Shown here: positions 42,178-53,312 of the stretch, piece by piece
Numbering within the stretch: the stretch's first letter is position 1
Layout of the letters: every line of letters begins with the position of its first letter
Source of the DNA: Thalassospira sp. ER-Se-21-Dark
GTDB lineage: Bacteria; Pseudomonadota; Alphaproteobacteria; Rhodospirillales; Thalassospiraceae
DNA: 64,000 nucleotides
Assembly: GCF_017922435.1 (NCBI RefSeq)
Contig: NZ_VDEZ01000002.1
Coordinates: forward strand, 744,001 to 808,000
Direction: 5' to 3'
Translations under genes and position numbers: made by a program
The notes under the pieces: generated by a model
Database searches by the model: none
Seen by the model: only the letters and a program-made list of their open reading frames with translations
What the model was told of the DNA's origin: nothing

Positions 42178-44454
42178 TCAATTGCCTGAGGAATGTGCGT
42201 CCGAAGCCACACTATCAATTTCGGCTTCTACAACCTTTGGGAAAGATAGCGTAATCGTAGCTCCGCTTTCAACGCCGTCGGAGAGTATAAGCTCTCCACC
42301 ATGGTCTTCCATGATTTTCTTTACGATCGCCAATCCAAGCCCGGTTCCCTTTGATCGGGTCGTGACATAGGGCTCGGTCAGACGTTCGCGATGTTCTGCC
42401 GGAAGACCTTTGCCGTTATCCGACACAGCAACGAAAACACGTTGATTATCGGGCGACACCGCGACTGAAATCTCGATCTTGCCAGGTGGCAGTTCACCTT
42501 CTTCGGGCTTTTCACGGCCTTCAATCGCCTCTGCCGCGTTCTTGAGCGTATTGGTCAGGCATTGATTGACCTGATGCGCATCACATGAAATTTGCAGATC
42601 TTCGATGCCACTGCGATCAAAATCATAAGTGATATTGCTGTGTGCCTGTTTTTGCAGGAAGACCGCACTTTTCACCAGCTCACCAATATTTTCCAATCGC
42701 ATGGTTGGCGATGGCATGCGGGCAAAGCTGGAAAACTCGTCGACCATCCGCCCGATATCGGACACCTGTCGGATAATCGTATCGGTACAGGTCGTAAATA
42801 CTTCCTGATCGTCGGTGATTTGTTTCAGATAGCGGCGCTTCAAACGTTCTGCTGAAAGCTGGATCGGTGTCAGCGGGTTTTTGATTTCATGAGCGATACG
42901 GCGCGCGACATCAGCCCAGGCCGCCATACGCTGTGCGGTCTGTAGTTCGGTGACATCATCAAATGTCACGACATAGCCAAACACCGTGCCATCATCGGCC
43001 CATTCCGCGGTCACACGCGCCATCAGTGTCAGGTTAACCCCATCACGCCGGATTTCGATCTGGCGTGGCTTGCTGCGATCCCCGTCGCGGGCAAAATCGT
43101 CAAACAGCGGCTGAAACTCCGGAATAACGTCGGTCAGTTCCTGTGCCAGGTAATCCTCAAGATCGACACCAAGAAGATCCGATGCACTGCGGTTTGGAAG
43201 ATCAATCTTGCGTGCCGGATCAAGGCCAATCACACCGGCGGTAACCCCGCCCAGGATCGCCTCGGTAAAGCGCCGCCGTTCATCATTCAGCCGGTTGGCC
43301 GCAATCAGTTCATTTCGCTGGGTTTCAAGCTGGGCTGTCATGCGGTTAAACGCACGACTAAGCGCCTCAAGCTCATCCCCCTGCCCGTCAAGCGGCACAC
43401 GGAAAGACAAATCTCCGTCGCGCACGCGTTCCGCGCCAGTAATCAACTGCGACACAGGCTGGACCAAACGGGTTGCCACCATAAGCCCCAACGTCACAGC
43501 CGCCAAAAGCAGCACCACGGAGATCAGAACGAAGATCATGACAAAGGTAATCACAATCCCCGAACGTTCACCTTCAAGGCTTTCATAGGCGTCAACAGCA
43601 CGCCGTGCCTTGTCGATGCGATCCAGAACATTGGGATCGACAAACCGACCAACCAGCAAGAAAGCATCAATAAAGCTTGGGATCTTGGCGATTGCGCGGA
43701 TGCGGTTATCGCTTGAACCGATCATTAGCACGACGTCTTTCTGCCGTGCTTCGTCAAAGACTTCCGGTGGCACCGAAACCTGATTGGCATCGTAGGAGAA
43801 ACTGTATTCGGATTGGGCGATAATCTGACCGGATCCGTCGACCATCATCACTTCCGGCAACCCGCGCGCCAGCGCCTGGTCAGTCAGAAAGTTCGAAATG
43901 CGGTCCGGACTGGTCGAAAAATTGACCCCGAAACGCTGCAAGTCACTGGTGGTTGCCAAGGCATCCGCGCGGATCAGTTCCTGGTGTTCGCGCAAATAGG
44001 CATCGGCAATCACCATACTTTCTTCAACGGCCGTTCTGATGCGGTCGCTAAACCAGCCCTGAATACCGAAATGCAGGAAAAGTGCCGAGAATATTGCAAC
44101 CACAATCGCTGGTGTCACCGCCACCAGCGAGAACATCAGAACCATACGGGTATGAAGCTTCGCCCCGGCAACCCCGCGCCGACGTTCCACCCAGATCTGG
44201 ACAAGCTTGCGCGCCACGAGCGTCGCTAATAGCAACACCAAGACAAGGTCGATGTTTAGCAGTAACAAAATCAGGCGCGGGTCAGGCCGAAATGGCGCCG
44301 TCCCGGTCATCGCCAGATAGGTCGCCGTTACCGAAACAAGGGCAGCCGTAACCAATCCAAACGCAAAACGCCGTGACTGTCCCAGCCGCCCCAGAAACCG
44401 TACAAAGCCCGACCGCAAGAACCGGTTGGAGATCGAACGGTCGGTATTATTCAT
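42178..44454 (-). CDS. ntrY: Nitrogen/redox sensor kinase NtrY
   Basis: A 758-residue membrane kinase. Transmembrane helices lie at about 31-51, 61-82 and 104-128, and a fourth at about 301-328 after a periplasmic loop of about 170 residues. HAMP (about 328-382), PAS (about 395-500) and HisKA with [19 protein letters not shown] follow (phosphoacceptor His522), then HATPase ending [18 protein letters not shown]. It pairs with NtrX. It starts within the ntrC stop (4-base overlap), so ntrBC and ntrYX are probably one transcript. Confidence 0.95.
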   Translation of the reverse strand: MNNTDRSISNRFLRSGFVRFLGRLGQSRRFAFGLVTAALVSVTATYLAMTGTAPFRPDPRLILLLLNIDLVLVLLLATLVARKLVQIWVERRRGVAGAKLHTRMVLMFSLVAVTPAIVVAIFSALFLHFGIQGWFSDRIRTAVEESMVIADAYLREHQELIRADALATTSDLQRFGVNFSTSPDRISNFLTDQALARGLPEVMMVDGSGQIIAQSEYSFSYDANQVSVPPEVFDEARQKDVVLMIGSSDNRIRAIAKIPSFIDAFLLVGRFVDPNVLDRIDKARRAVDAYESLEGERSGIVITFVMIFVLISVVLLLAAVTLGLMVATRLVQPVSQLITGAERVRDGDLSFRVPLDGQGDELEALSRAFNRMTAQLETQRNELIAANRLNDERRRFTEAILGGVTAGVIGLDPARKIDLPNRSASDLLGVDLEDYLAQELTDVIPEFQPLFDDFARDGDRSKPRQIEIRRDGVNLTLMARVTAEWADDGTVFGYVVTFDDVTELQTAQRMAAWADVARRIAHEIKNPLTPIQLSAERLKRRYLKQITDDQEVFTTCTDTIIRQVSDIGRMVDEFSSFARMPSPTMRLENIGELVKSAVFLQKQAHSNITYDFDRSGIEDLQISCDAHQVNQCLTNTLKNAAEAIEGREKPEEGELPPGKIEISVAVSPDNQRVFVAVSDNGKGLPAEHRERLTEPYVTTRSKGTGLGLAIVKKIMEDHGGELILSDGVESGATITLSFPKVVEAEIDSVASDAHSSGN

Positions 44455-45899
44455 TTCGTGCCCCTGACGACTTCCAGTCCAAGATCACGGATTTTCTTGC
44501 GCAGCGTATTGCGGTTAAGGCCAAGAACCTCTGCGGCCTTGACCTGATTGCCCCGTGTTGCTTCAAGTGTCACGTTCAAAAGCGGACGCTCCATTTCCCG
44601 CAAAATGCGATCATAAAGACCGTTCGCAGGCAGATCGTCATCATGGGCATCAAAATATTCGCGAACATGGCGTTCAATGGATTCTGAAAGTGACTGTGGT
44701 TCCGCAGTCGGTGCGGCTTCGCTGATATTGTTCTCGGAAAACTCGGTCTCGATGACATCGACACCGATGACATCATGCGAATAAAGTGCCGTCAGGCGAC
44801 GCACCATGTTTTCAAGTTCGCGGATGTTGCCCGGCCAGCGGTGCGCTTTTAGGCGCGCCATGGCCTCGGACGACAGCGTCTTGCGCGGAAGACCTTCTTC
44901 GCTGGCCTGCATCAGGAAGTGATTGACCAGTTCCGGAATGTCTTCGAGCCGTTCACGCAGCGACGGCAGACGGATCGGCACGACATTCAGGCGATAGAAC
45001 AAATCTTCACGGAACGTGCCTTCACGGATCAGCTTGCGCAAATCACGGTGCGTGGCAGCAACAATGCGCACATTGACCCGAATGGGCGTGCGCCCACCAA
45101 CGCGGGTGTACTCACCTTCCTGTAAAACACGCAGCAAGCGGGTCTGGGCTTCAAGCGGCATGTCGCCGATTTCATCAAGAAACAGCGTGCCGCCCTCGGC
45201 CTGTTCAAACCGGCCGACCTTGCGTTCATTTGCACCGGTGAAGGCACCTTTTTCGTGGCCGAACAGTTCGCTTTCGATCAATTCGCGCGGAATGGCGGCC
45301 ATGTTGATGGCAACAAACGGACCATGACGGCGTCCACCATATTCATGCAGTGCGCGCGCAACCAGTTCCTTGCCGGTACCGCTTTCACCGGTCACCATCA
45401 CCGTCAGGTCGGTATTCATCAAACGCGCCAGCGCACGATAAATTTCCTGCATCGCCGGCGAACGGCCGATCAGTGGCAGGCGATCATCGCCCTCCTCATC
45501 CTCGGACTTACCGGTTTCATTGGCCTGCGGCGTCTCAAGTGCGCGATCAACAATCCCCATCAACTCATTAAGATCAAACGGTTTTGGAAGATATTCAAAC
45601 GCGCCGCGCTGGGCGGCCTTCACCGCCGTCATCAGCGTATTCTGAGCACTCATGACAATAACGCGAAGGTCCGGGCGCAGCTTGCGAATGCGCGGCACCA
45701 TATCCAACCCGTTCTCGTCAGGCATCATCACATCGGTAATTACCAGATCGCCATCCCCATCGGCGATCCAGTCCCAAAGTGTGCGGCCATGGCCAGTACT
45801 GCGGACTTCGTGTCCCTGACGCGACAATGCCTGCGTCAGGACAGTGCGAATGGCCCGATCATCGTCGGCAACCAGAATTCTCGCAGGGCTCGTACTCAT
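44451..45899 (-). CDS. ntrC: Nitrogen assimilation regulator NtrC
   Basis: A 482-residue sigma-54 enhancer-binding protein. Receiver Asp56 (LVITDVMMP), AAA+ Walker [11 protein letters not shown] (171-180), an intact GAFTGA loop (218-223) and Walker [12 protein letters not shown] are all present. A Fis-type HTH at the C-terminus reads [20 protein letters not shown]. It activates nitrogen-assimilation genes when phosphorylated by NtrB under nitrogen limitation. It overlaps ntrB by 4 bases. Confidence 0.96.
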   Translation of the reverse strand: MSTSPARILVADDDRAIRTVLTQALSRQGHEVRSTGHGRTLWDWIADGDGDLVITDVMMPDENGLDMVPRIRKLRPDLRVIVMSAQNTLMTAVKAAQRGAFEYLPKPFDLNELMGIVDRALETPQANETGKSEDEEGDDRLPLIGRSPAMQEIYRALARLMNTDLTVMVTGESGTGKELVARALHEYGGRRHGPFVAINMAAIPRELIESELFGHEKGAFTGANERKVGRFEQAEGGTLFLDEIGDMPLEAQTRLLRVLQEGEYTRVGGRTPIRVNVRIVAATHRDLRKLIREGTFREDLFYRLNVVPIRLPSLRERLEDIPELVNHFLMQASEEGLPRKTLSSEAMARLKAHRWPGNIRELENMVRRLTALYSHDVIGVDVIETEFSENNISEAAPTAEPQSLSESIERHVREYFDAHDDDLPANGLYDRILREMERPLLNVTLEATRGNQVKAAEVLGLNRNTLRKKIRDLGLEVVRGTK

Positions 45900-47041
45900 G
45901 CGGTTTCTTCCCTGTTATTGATTATGATCGGATCAGCGGCCCCCTCGGCCAATGCCCGATTGTAAATTGGCAGCATGATTTGAAACTCTGCACCTCCCCC
46001 GGGCACATCTTTCACTTCAATCACACCGCCATGGTCATTGATAATTTTCGCAACCAGCGCAAGGCCAAGTCCTGATCCGGTCGGTTTTGTCGTCACAAAC
46101 GGGTCAAACAGGCTTTCACGCATGTCTTGCGGAATACCCGGCCCGTTATCGCGTACCGACACCACCAGCGGCAGGTGAACACGTGCGTCACCACCGGCCA
46201 CGGCAAGGCGGATCCCATGCTGATAGCGGGTCGAAATGGTAATAACACCATCCTTGGGATCGACTGCCTCACCGGCATTCTTGATCAGGTTCAAAAACAC
46301 CTGAACAAGCTGATCCCGATTGCCAAATACCGGCGGCAAGGACGGATCGTAGATTTCTTCGAAAGTCAGGTTCTTGGCAAAGCCGTTTTCCGCCAGACGA
46401 CGCACATGCTCAAGAACCGTATGGATATTGACAGCCCCACGCTCCAGCGGCTTGTCAGAGAAAATCTCCATCCGGTCAACAAGCTCAACAATACGGTCGG
46501 CTTCATCACAAATAAGGCGCGTCAGCACGCGATCATCTTCGTTGCTGGTTTGCTCAAGCAATTGCGCGGCACCACGAATACCTGAAAGCGGGTTCTTGAT
46601 TTCATGCGCCAGAATGGCCGCCATGGCACTGACAGAGCGTGCAGAATTTCGACTCAGCAACTGGTTGTCGATCTTTTGCGCAATCGACCGCGGCTCAAAG
46701 GTCAAAACCGCACAATCGCTGTCATCGGGCATGGACCCGACGGTAAGGTTAACGGTGTGCTTGCCAATTTTAGGGCTTTCGATCAGAAGATTATGATCTG
46801 CAACCAAAGTTGCCTCATCAACGGCCTGTCTGATCAGGGAAAACACCGGGCTGTCCTGTGGGATGAAATCCGTCAGGTCACTGCGGCACAACACGGCGGC
46901 ACTGGTGTTAAACAGTTGCTCAGTGGCCTGATTGACAAACTTGATTTTGCCATCCCGGTTGGCCACGACAACAGCACTCGCAATCGCGTTCAGAACACCG
47001 GTCGGGTCGACCCCATTGCCTTTTCCAAATCCCAGTCTCAT
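45896..47041 (-). CDS. ntrB: Nitrogen sensor kinase NtrB
   Basis: A 381-residue cytosolic kinase: PAS domain at about 12-115, HisKA box [21 protein letters not shown] with His146, and HATPase with [21 protein letters not shown] and [20 protein letters not shown] precedes the ATG at 47041; a TTG at 47059 is in frame but has no ribosome site. It is regulated by PII proteins in the family and phosphorylates NtrC. It lies 56 bases downstream of dusB, the nifR3-ntrBC order known from Rhodobacter and Azospirillum. Confidence 0.95.
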   Translation of the reverse strand: MRLGFGKGNGVDPTGVLNAIASAVVVANRDGKIKFVNQATEQLFNTSAAVLCRSDLTDFIPQDSPVFSLIRQAVDEATLVADHNLLIESPKIGKHTVNLTVGSMPDDSDCAVLTFEPRSIAQKIDNQLLSRNSARSVSAMAAILAHEIKNPLSGIRGAAQLLEQTSNEDDRVLTRLICDEADRIVELVDRMEIFSDKPLERGAVNIHTVLEHVRRLAENGFAKNLTFEEIYDPSLPPVFGNRDQLVQVFLNLIKNAGEAVDPKDGVITISTRYQHGIRLAVAGGDARVHLPLVVSVRDNGPGIPQDMRESLFDPFVTTKPTGSGLGLALVAKIINDHGGVIEVKDVPGGGAEFQIMLPIYNRALAEGAADPIIINNREETA

Positions 47042-47097
47042 GCATATCTTCCCCGACAACAGTTTTTGACCGTCGCCATATTATTGTTATGAGGTAA

Positions 47098-48108
47098 TCA
47101 GGCGGCTGCCTGATCCAGTTTGATTTCGTTTTCGATCAACGGTTCATAGAACGACCGGATTTGATTTTTGACTTCGGCTGGATCATCCAACACATTGACA
47201 ACGCGACGAAATTCCGTCGCATTTCTCAGGCTGTTGCAATACCATGCCAGATGTTTGCGCGCGATGCGCACACCCTGACGGCCATGATGATCAATCATCG
47301 CATCATAGTGACGCAGAATGGTCTGGAGCTGAACTTCAAGTGTTGGCGCCGGAAGCTTTTTCCCCGTCGCAAGATAGTGTGACACCTGTGCAAGGAACCA
47401 GGGACGCCCCTGTGCCCCACGTCCGATCATGACCCCGTCTGCACCCGATCGTTCAAGCAGTTCCTTGGCATCTTCTTCGGTGTTTACATCACCGTTGCCA
47501 AGAACCGGGATGGAAACCGCTTCCTTGACCAGTGCAATCGCATCCCAGTCGGCATCACCCTTATAGAACTGGCAGCGCGTGCGCCCATGAATGGTCAGCA
47601 TCGCAATACCCAGATCCTCGGCAATGTGGGCAAGCTTCGGAGCATTACGGTTATCATCATCCCAGCCAAGACGCATTTTCAACGTCACCGGAACCGACAC
47701 CGCATCCACCGTCGCCTTGATGATATCGGCAGCCAGCTTTTCATCACGCATGAGTGCCGAGCCGGCATAGCCCTTGGTCACCTTCTTGGCCGGGCACCCC
47801 ATATTGATATCGATGATCATCGCCCCGCGGGCTTCGTTCATCCTGGCGGCCTCGGCCATTTCTTCGGGTTCGGTGCCGGCAAGCTGAACTGAAAGCGGGC
47901 TTTCGGCGGCACAGTCGCCGTTCATTTTGCGGACTTCTTTTTCATGCCGCTGGATGCGGGTCATAGCATCCGACGCAATCATTTCGGACACAACAAGATG
48001 TCCGCCAAATTGGCGGACCTGTTGCCGAAACGGAAGGTCAGTCACACCTGACATCGGTGCCAGCACAACATTCTCTGGCACATGTACAGAACCGATCTGC
48101 AATGACAT
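47098..48108 (-). CDS. dusB: tRNA-dihydrouridine synthase DusB (NifR3)
   Basis: A 336-residue FMN enzyme that reduces uridines in the tRNA D-loop. Motifs are [37 protein letters not shown] with the catalytic Cys, [11 protein letters not shown] and [11 protein letters not shown]. It is the first gene of the ntr operon. The 275 bases upstream (48109-48383) hold no gene and must contain its promoter. Confidence 0.95.
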   Translation of the reverse strand: MSLQIGSVHVPENVVLAPMSGVTDLPFRQQVRQFGGHLVVSEMIASDAMTRIQRHEKEVRKMNGDCAAESPLSVQLAGTEPEEMAEAARMNEARGAMIIDINMGCPAKKVTKGYAGSALMRDEKLAADIIKATVDAVSVPVTLKMRLGWDDDNRNAPKLAHIAEDLGIAMLTIHGRTRCQFYKGDADWDAIALVKEAVSIPVLGNGDVNTEEDAKELLERSGADGVMIGRGAQGRPWFLAQVSHYLATGKKLPAPTLEVQLQTILRHYDAMIDHHGRQGVRIARKHLAWYCNSLRNATEFRRVVNVLDDPAEVKNQIRSFYEPLIENEIKLDQAAA

Positions 48109-48383
48109 GAAGGAATTCCAATTGCCTAAAACTTGGGCAGATTAATAAAACTGGCCACGACATGCAACAACTCTCAGCCTGTTGATGCAATTATCGTTGT
48201 TTCAAACCTGAAAATTCTAGGAAAATCCGACGAAAGTTCAACATTGCCGGGACTAACCATCCGATCAGGAATGCGCGCCCGTCCCTGAATAATGACTAGC
48301 AATTATGCATACATCAAAAGGATGATCGTAAAAATTGAGCAAGCCACAATCCGGCAGGGCTATCTGGTCGCACTGTTTCCGGA

Positions 48384-49190
48384 CTAGCCGATGATATATC
48401 CGGTTACCAACCGAACGCCCGGAAACGCCAAGGTCAGAAGCAACCAGGCGCCAAGAACAAAGCGTACGGCCATGCGCCCACGCAAGGTAGAGCGTTCATG
48501 GATAAAGATCAGCACACAAATGGTCGCAAAACCCAGCAAGGTCAGAAGCATCTTGTGGTCGATTTCCCACAGGCTCTGGCCTTCAACATATCGAAGCGCA
48601 AAGCCCGAAATGATCCCGATGATCAGGATCCAGGCCGACCATTTCAAAAACCCGACCAACATGTATTCACTGTCGCGCAGCGGCGGCAGACGTCGGCTCC
48701 AGCGGGTCGGCTTGCGTTTTTTCAGGGCATATTCCTGAACGACATAAGCCATCGCCGCAATCGCAGCCAAAGTCACAAGCGCATAGGTGATCAGTGAACT
48801 GCCGATATGCGCCCAAAGCCAACCTGAATAAAGTGCCGGCCCATCCACGGTTTCAGCAACGTTGTTGCCAAATACCCGGAAGACCGCCGCCAAAACCGCG
48901 AAAAGAAGCAGATAACCGCCAATATACCCGGCCAATCGCCAGACCTGATGCGGGCCTTTGCAAATTACCAGACCACCAAAGATCAGGATCACAGTCAGTT
49001 CCGACCAATGCAGGGCTGCGGCAAAGCCACGCGACTGAACTTCCTCGCCGGCAACTCCCAGCAACACCATCGTGCCTACAGCCGCCAGACAAATGGATGC
49101 ATAAAGCCAGATATCACGCCGTGGTTCAGGGCGCATGATCTGTCCGGTCAGGGGCAACAGGGCAAGGATATGGATATATGCTGCAAGCAT
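48384..49190 (-). CDS. CcsA/YpjD-like cytochrome c assembly family membrane protein
   Basis: A 268-residue membrane protein with eight predicted helices. HWSELTVILIFGG near residue 61, LWAHIGSSLITYALVTLAAIA and FALRYVEGQSLWEIDHKM match the CcsA/HemX family that includes E. coli YpjD. Conserved histidines and the tryptophan-rich loop are partly kept. I start at MLAAYIHILALLP (49190); the open frame to 49286 is not supported. The family member near ffh in other alphaproteobacteria has no proven role. The gene is divergent from ispDF. Confidence 0.8.
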   Translation of the reverse strand: MLAAYIHILALLPLTGQIMRPEPRRDIWLYASICLAAVGTMVLLGVAGEEVQSRGFAAALHWSELTVILIFGGLVICKGPHQVWRLAGYIGGYLLLFAVLAAVFRVFGNNVAETVDGPALYSGWLWAHIGSSLITYALVTLAAIAAMAYVVQEYALKKRKPTRWSRRLPPLRDSEYMLVGFLKWSAWILIIGIISGFALRYVEGQSLWEIDHKMLLTLLGFATICVLIFIHERSTLRGRMAVRFVLGAWLLLTLAFPGVRLVTGYIIG

Positions 49191-49312
49191 CTTGAAACCC
49201 GTTTCAGTCTCCGGGATCAATCGCGACCCCGATATTGCATTTGCCGACTTGGCAAAACCTCCGCAGAAAGATAGCCTGCGGCGCACTCACGACAAGCCAT
49301 GGCTTTATGTTT

Positions 49313-50512
49313 ATGACCCAAAAAACAGGCGTTGTCATCGTCGCTGCCGGCAGCGGTAGCAGATTTGGCGACCCGATACCAAAACAATATCACATGCTTG
49401 GCGGCAAAAGCATTCTTGCACATTGCATCGAATGCTTTGCACGACATACCGATCCCGACCTTATTCAGGTGGTCTATAATCCCGCCCATCAGGACTGGTA
49501 TGAAAGCGCAACAGCGACCTTGAATGAAACCGGATTGCTCCCCGCGCCGGTGCCAGGTGGTGACACCCGACAGCAATCGGTTCTGAACGGATTGCGCGCC
49601 CTTGAGTCCAAGGGACCGGATATCGTTCTGATCCACGACGCAGCACGCCCGGGAATATCCGATGACGTGATTGATCGGGTTATGACAGCACTTCGCACCC
49701 ATCCAGGGGCGATACCCACCCTGCCTGTGGCGGATACCATCAAACAGGCAGATCGCGATGGCGTCATCACCAAAACGATTGCACGCGAAACCCTGCAACG
49801 TGCGCAGACCCCACAGGGGTTTGATTTCAAAACGATTTTCGATGCGCATCAGAAATTCGAAGGCCAGGAATTTACCGACGATGCAGCTCTGCTTGAGGCC
49901 ATCGGGCTTGATGTGATCTGCGTTGCCGGCACCACCAACAATGACAAGATCACCCATCGGGATGATTTTGGCCGGGCGCAAAGCTGGGCAAATACGACAG
50001 ACAAGGAAACAGCGCACATGTCGCAAGAAGAATATCGGGCTGGCACCGGATTTGACGTTCACCGCTTCGCGCCGGGGGATCATTGCATCCTTTGCGGCGT
50101 AAAAGTCCCGCACAGCGCGCGCCTTGAAGGCCATTCCGATGCCGATGTCGGCCTGCATACCCTGACCGATGCCATTTTGGGGGCGATTGGTGCTGGCGAC
50201 ATTGGCCAACACTTCCCGCCAAGCGACATGCAATGGAAAGGTGCGGCGTCTGACATCTTCCTCAGACACGCGGCAGACCTTGTGCGCAAGCGTGGCGGGC
50301 GGATTGTGAATGTCGACGTGACGCTCATCTGTGAACGTCCGAAAATCGGGCCACACACCCCTGCCATGCGTCAAAAAGTCGCAGAAATTCTGGGAATTGA
50401 TGTAGACCGCGTCAACGTCAAGGCCACGACGACCGAACGACTTGGCTTTACCGGGCGCGAAGAAGGCATTGCGGCTCAGGCGGCCGTCAGTGTTGCCCTT
50501 CCGATCAACTGA
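49313..50512 (+). CDS. ispDF: Bifunctional IspD/IspF isoprenoid enzyme
   Basis: A 399-residue fusion of two MEP-pathway enzymes. Residues 1-230 are IspD, CDP-methylerythritol synthase ([20 protein letters not shown], with IHDAARPG); residues 240-399 are IspF, MECDP synthase, beginning [20 protein letters not shown] and showing [20 protein letters not shown]. Such fusions are common in alphaproteobacteria. The start [13 protein letters not shown] at 49313 fits IspD; an ATG two codons upstream is possible. A strong terminator follows. Confidence 0.95.
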   Translation: MTQKTGVVIVAAGSGSRFGDPIPKQYHMLGGKSILAHCIECFARHTDPDLIQVVYNPAHQDWYESATATLNETGLLPAPVPGGDTRQQSVLNGLRALESKGPDIVLIHDAARPGISDDVIDRVMTALRTHPGAIPTLPVADTIKQADRDGVITKTIARETLQRAQTPQGFDFKTIFDAHQKFEGQEFTDDAALLEAIGLDVICVAGTTNNDKITHRDDFGRAQSWANTTDKETAHMSQEEYRAGTGFDVHRFAPGDHCILCGVKVPHSARLEGHSDADVGLHTLTDAILGAIGAGDIGQHFPPSDMQWKGAASDIFLRHAADLVRKRGGRIVNVDVTLICERPKIGPHTPAMRQKVAEILGIDVDRVNVKATTTERLGFTGREEGIAAQAAVSVALPIN

Positions 50513-50535
50513 TCAACCGAGAAGACCAACAAAAC

Positions 50536-50566
50536 AAAGGGCAGGATCAAAATCCTGCCCTTTTGC
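50536..50566. terminator. Bidirectional terminator between ispDF and yciB
   Basis: AAAGGGCAGGAT (50536-50547) and ATCCTGCCCTTT (50552-50563) pair perfectly around a 4-base loop, with A-run before and T-run after, so it can stop transcripts from both converging genes. It lies 24 bases beyond the ispDF stop and about 30 before the yciB stop. Confidence 0.88.
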
Positions 50567-50596
50567 ATTTCAAGGATATATGCGCGCATCAGAAAC

Positions 50597-51160
50597 TTAG
50601 GACGCTGCCTTGTCGCCCTCTTCTTCTGGCAACTGGTGTTTCATCAGCACCGGCACCTGCGCCATGCCAAACACCATGGTGATCGGCATAATGCCCCAGA
50701 CCTTGAAGGCCACCCAGGTATCGGTCGAGAAATTGCGCCAGACGATTTCGTTGACCACGGCCAGAAACACAAAGAAGAACGCCCAACGCCAGGTCAAAAT
50801 GCGCCAACCTTCATCGGTTGCCTTGAACGCACTTTCCAAAACCAGCTTCAGGAACAGTTTCCTTGCTGCCAGTCCGCCAAACAGGATGCTGGCAAACAGC
50901 AAGTTCACAATGGTCGGCTTGATCTTGATGAACAATTCATCATCGAGATACAGCGTCAGGCCGCCAAACACGATGACAAACACCCCACCGATCAGCGGCA
51001 TCACCGGGATGGTTCGCGCCAGCGCGTATGACGTCGCAAGTGCGACGACGGTGGCGGCGACAAACACTGCCGTTGCTGTCATCAGGTTGGTCGTTGCATT
51101 CACCGCAAAAAACAGGACCAACGGCCCCATTTCGAGGGCCATTTTGGTAAGCTGGTTCAT
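50597..51160 (-). CDS. yciB: Septation-related membrane protein YciB
   Basis: A 187-residue inner-membrane protein with five helices, family IspA/YciB (intracellular septation protein A). Seen are [32 protein letters not shown]-like [20 protein letters not shown] and [20 protein letters not shown], the most conserved block. It takes part in cell-envelope or division-related functions; loss has mild effects in E. coli. Single gene, next to cutA. Confidence 0.92.
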   Translation of the reverse strand: MNQLTKMALEMGPLVLFFAVNATTNLMTATAVFVAATVVALATSYALARTIPVMPLIGGVFVIVFGGLTLYLDDELFIKIKPTIVNLLFASILFGGLAARKLFLKLVLESAFKATDEGWRILTWRWAFFFVFLAVVNEIVWRNFSTDTWVAFKVWGIMPITMVFGMAQVPVLMKHQLPEEEGDKAAS

Positions 51161-51223
51161 TAACTCGTATCATCCCATGGAATAAATTTGCGCCATCCTA
51201 GGGGGCATACCCACCAGATGCAA

Positions 51224-51580
51224 TCACATCAGCCGTGATCCGGATCCCAACTGGGTTTGCAGCCATGAAACATAATCATGATTGCCTCGCCCCAACGGGA
51301 GCTCAAGAATACAGGGGACCTCATAAGGGTGGTGATCTTCGACCCATTGCGCCAATTCGAGCGCCTTGGTTTTTGACGTTTTCAGAATAACCACCACCTC
51401 GGTTTCTTCCTCGACATCGCCATCCCATTCGTAGATCGCCGTCATATGAGGCAAGACATTGGCACAGGCCGCCAGTTTTTCGCGAATAGCACCACCCGCA
51501 ATCACACGCGCCATATCCATGTCAGGCACCGTAACATACAGAAATGACATCTCACTTGGTTGGAACTCTTCTGGCGTCAT
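51224..51580 (-). CDS. cutA: Divalent-cation tolerance protein CutA
   Basis: A 118-residue protein of the trimeric CutA1 family. Typical blocks are FLYVTVPDMDMARVIAGG, KLAACANVLPHMTAIYEWDG, ILKTSKTKALELAQWVEDHH and PYEVPCILELPLGRGNHDYV. Metal-tolerance function in E. coli is disputed; the fold is PII-like. GGAGCAATCGC supports the ATG at 51580; a second ATG at 51550 is possible. Confidence 0.92.
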   Translation of the reverse strand: MTPEEFQPSEMSFLYVTVPDMDMARVIAGGAIREKLAACANVLPHMTAIYEWDGDVEEETEVVVILKTSKTKALELAQWVEDHHPYEVPCILELPLGRGNHDYVSWLQTQLGSGSRLM

Positions 51581-51683
51581 TGCGATTGCTCCATGGTTGA
51601 TAATCCGTCACACTGATCAGGGTCAGGACCTAACATCCGATGTTTGTATCACCAATCATATCATAACGGTGCGAGGAGTACCG

Positions 51684-51929
51684 ATGGCGGGGAAAAAACA
51701 TTCGAAACCGACCGATGTGCAGCTTGAATGGCTGCGCCGTGGTCTCAGCCAGCCCGGTGGCAAATTGCCGCTTTTTGACGGCAATGGCAAACAGATCAGC
51801 GAAAAAACGGTTCGAAGCTGTATTGATCATGGCTGGGCGGCACCGTGGTTTGACAACCCTGTCAAACCCGATTGGCTGATCTGCAAGCTGACTGACGAAG
51901 GGCGTCGGGTCGCCAGCGCAGGCAATTAA
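51684..51929 (+). CDS. Small conserved-looking hypothetical protein
   Basis: An 81-residue basic cytosolic protein with an excellent ribosome site (GAGGAG 5 bases before ATG). I do not recognise the family. The segment VQLEWLRRGLSQPGGKLPLF, then QISEKTVRSCIDHGWAAPWF and DWLICKLTDEGRRVA suggest a compact helical, possibly winged-helix fold, because the end resembles the LTxxGrr wing of MarR-like proteins. The longer open frame upstream is antisense to cutA and is not credited. It is divergent from cutA. Confidence 0.7.
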   Translation: MAGKKHSKPTDVQLEWLRRGLSQPGGKLPLFDGNGKQISEKTVRSCIDHGWAAPWFDNPVKPDWLICKLTDEGRRVASAGN

Positions 51930-52047
51930 CGCACGCTCCCCATACCCTTGGCCTGCCAAACCCGCAAAATCCTGACCGATCTGATCCGATCCCGACGATT
52001 GCGGGTATCAGACTCATCTTTCTGATGGCAACAGATGGGTAAAGATC

Positions 52048-52626
52048 ATGCCGATATCGCTGCGAACTATGTTCCGCGTCGTCACCGTTCTGGGTGCTTT
52101 TCTATGCCTTCCGCACGCGGCTACCGCCTCCGACGAAGCATGGCAGATCTGGCAGTCTGACGGTGTTCATGCCCTGATGCGCCATGCCATTGCGCCGGGC
52201 ACTGGTGATCCGGCAAACTTCACCCTTGGCGATTGCACGACACAGCGCAATCTGGACGACACCGGCCGCCAACAAGCACGTCAAACAGGCGATCGCATCC
52301 GCGCAATGGGGATTGAATTAACCTCAATCCTGACAAGCCAGTGGTGCCGATGCGTTGATACCGCACGGTTGCTTGATCTTGGCCCGGTGACTGAGGAGCC
52401 CGCACTGAATTCCTTTTTCCGCAATCGCAGCACAGAATCCGAACAGACCGCCGAAATCAAAGCAAAGCTTGCCAGCCTTCCCGGTGATGAAAAGCTGTTA
52501 CTGGTGACCCATCAGGTGAACATCACCGCCCTGACCGACATTTTCCCGCGGTCCGGTGAAATCATTCTGTTCAGGATGTCTGATGATGGCAAGGAACTAA
52601 AAGTGCTTGCGCGCCTGATGCCGTAA
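52048..52626 (+). CDS. Exported histidine-phosphatase-family protein
   Basis: A 192-residue protein with a signal peptide (cleavage about after ATA, residue 27) and the phosphoglycerate-mutase-like fold. The catalytic motif is ALMRHAIAPG (Arg45, His46) in place of the usual RHG; the second Arg/His region is TSQWCRCVDTARLL and LLVTHQVNITALT. A periplasmic phosphatase is likely, substrate unknown. Similar single genes occur widely in proteobacteria. Confidence 0.8.
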   Translation: MPISLRTMFRVVTVLGAFLCLPHAATASDEAWQIWQSDGVHALMRHAIAPGTGDPANFTLGDCTTQRNLDDTGRQQARQTGDRIRAMGIELTSILTSQWCRCVDTARLLDLGPVTEEPALNSFFRNRSTESEQTAEIKAKLASLPGDEKLLLVTHQVNITALTDIFPRSGEIILFRMSDDGKELKVLARLMP

Positions 52627-52637
52627 CATCCCAAGAC

Positions 52638-52649
52638 GCGAAATTTCGC
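52638..52649. repeat. Perfect 12-base palindrome downstream of tRNA-Pro
   Basis: GCGAAATTTCGC is fully self-complementary, lying between the histidine-phosphatase stop (52626) and the 3' end of tRNA-Pro (52673). There is no loop or T-run for a terminator. It could be a protein site or chance. Confidence 0.3.
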
Positions 52650-52672
52650 AATAATATCAAAGGGGAGATAAT

Positions 52673-52749
52673 TGGTCGGAGCGAGAGGATTCGAACCTCC
52701 GACCCCCTGCACCCCATGCAGGTGCGCTACCAGGCTGCGCCACGCTCCG
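52673..52749 (-). tRNA. tRNA-Pro (anticodon GGG)
   Basis: A 77-base cloverleaf with encoded CCA. Acceptor arms CGGAGCG (52743-52749 on the minus strand) and CGCTCCG (52677-52683) pair, followed by discriminator A and CCA. The anticodon stem CCTGC/GCAGG encloses the loop ATGGGGT, giving anticodon GGG for CCC and CCU codons. The T arm contains GGTTCGAAT. It lies downstream of the merR gene on the same strand, an arrangement seen in related genomes. Confidence 0.96.
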
Positions 52750-52817
52750 ACCGTAGAGTTGCGCCGTTTGGCGCGGCTCGATAAATAGCGGCGCCACGCC
52801 AAAGACGCAAATGGTTT

Positions 52818-53300
52818 TTATGGATTTTTTTTAACGTCCTGCAGGCCTGTGCGCAGGATCGCCTGAAGTTCTTCGAGTTCGCCCAAAACAGCTTTCAGCG
52901 CTGTTTTGTCCGGACCGGAGACACTGGTCATTCCAGACACAGTGGATCCAGGCGCCATATCCGATGCGCCCGTCTCTGCGTCCTGGCCGGTTACAGCGAT
53001 TTCCGATGGCAACTTGCCCTTGTTCTGATCAAGGAGCTTTTGCACCCCCTTGATCGTAAAGCCCTGATCGTGCAGCAGCGTGCGAATATGGGCAAGGAAA
53101 TCAATATCTTCTGGACGATAATAACGTCTGCCCCCTGCCCGTTTCATCGGCTGGATCTGGGGAAACTTGGATTCCCAGAACCGCAGGACGTGCTGCTGAA
53201 GACCAAGCTCCTTTGCAGCCTCGCTAATTGTGCGAAAAGCAGAGTCAGACTTTGCTGTCCGGCGGGAAGTTCCCGCCGCAGCCCCCAAGTTCGTTTTCAT
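52818..53300 (-). CDS. MerR-family transcriptional regulator
   Basis: A 160-residue protein with an N-terminal MerR HTH ([20 protein letters not shown], then [20 protein letters not shown]). A Ser/Gly-rich low-complexity segment follows at about 110-135, with a short C-terminal helix. No metal-binding cysteines are seen. It lies 12 bases downstream of ihfA on the same strand; ihfA-merR is a conserved neighbour pair in proteobacteria, but the regulon is not known. Confidence 0.9.
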   Translation of the reverse strand: MKTNLGAAAGTSRRTAKSDSAFRTISEAAKELGLQQHVLRFWESKFPQIQPMKRAGGRRYYRPEDIDFLAHIRTLLHDQGFTIKGVQKLLDQNKGKLPSEIAVTGQDAETGASDMAPGSTVSGMTSVSGPDKTALKAVLGELEELQAILRTGLQDVKKNP

Positions 53301-53312
53301 GACTTCTTTTTC

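Noticed and set aside
51459-51683. N-terminal extension of the small gene at 51684
   Set aside because: Antisense to cutA; the ribosome site sits directly before 51684.
51950-52010. ACCCGCAA/TTGCGGGT inverted repeat before the histidine-phosphatase gene
   Set aside because: The loop is about 31 bases and no T-run follows; probably chance.
52512-52802. Minus-strand open frame of 96 codons
   Set aside because: It reads through the tRNA-Pro gene and the end of the histidine-phosphatase gene.
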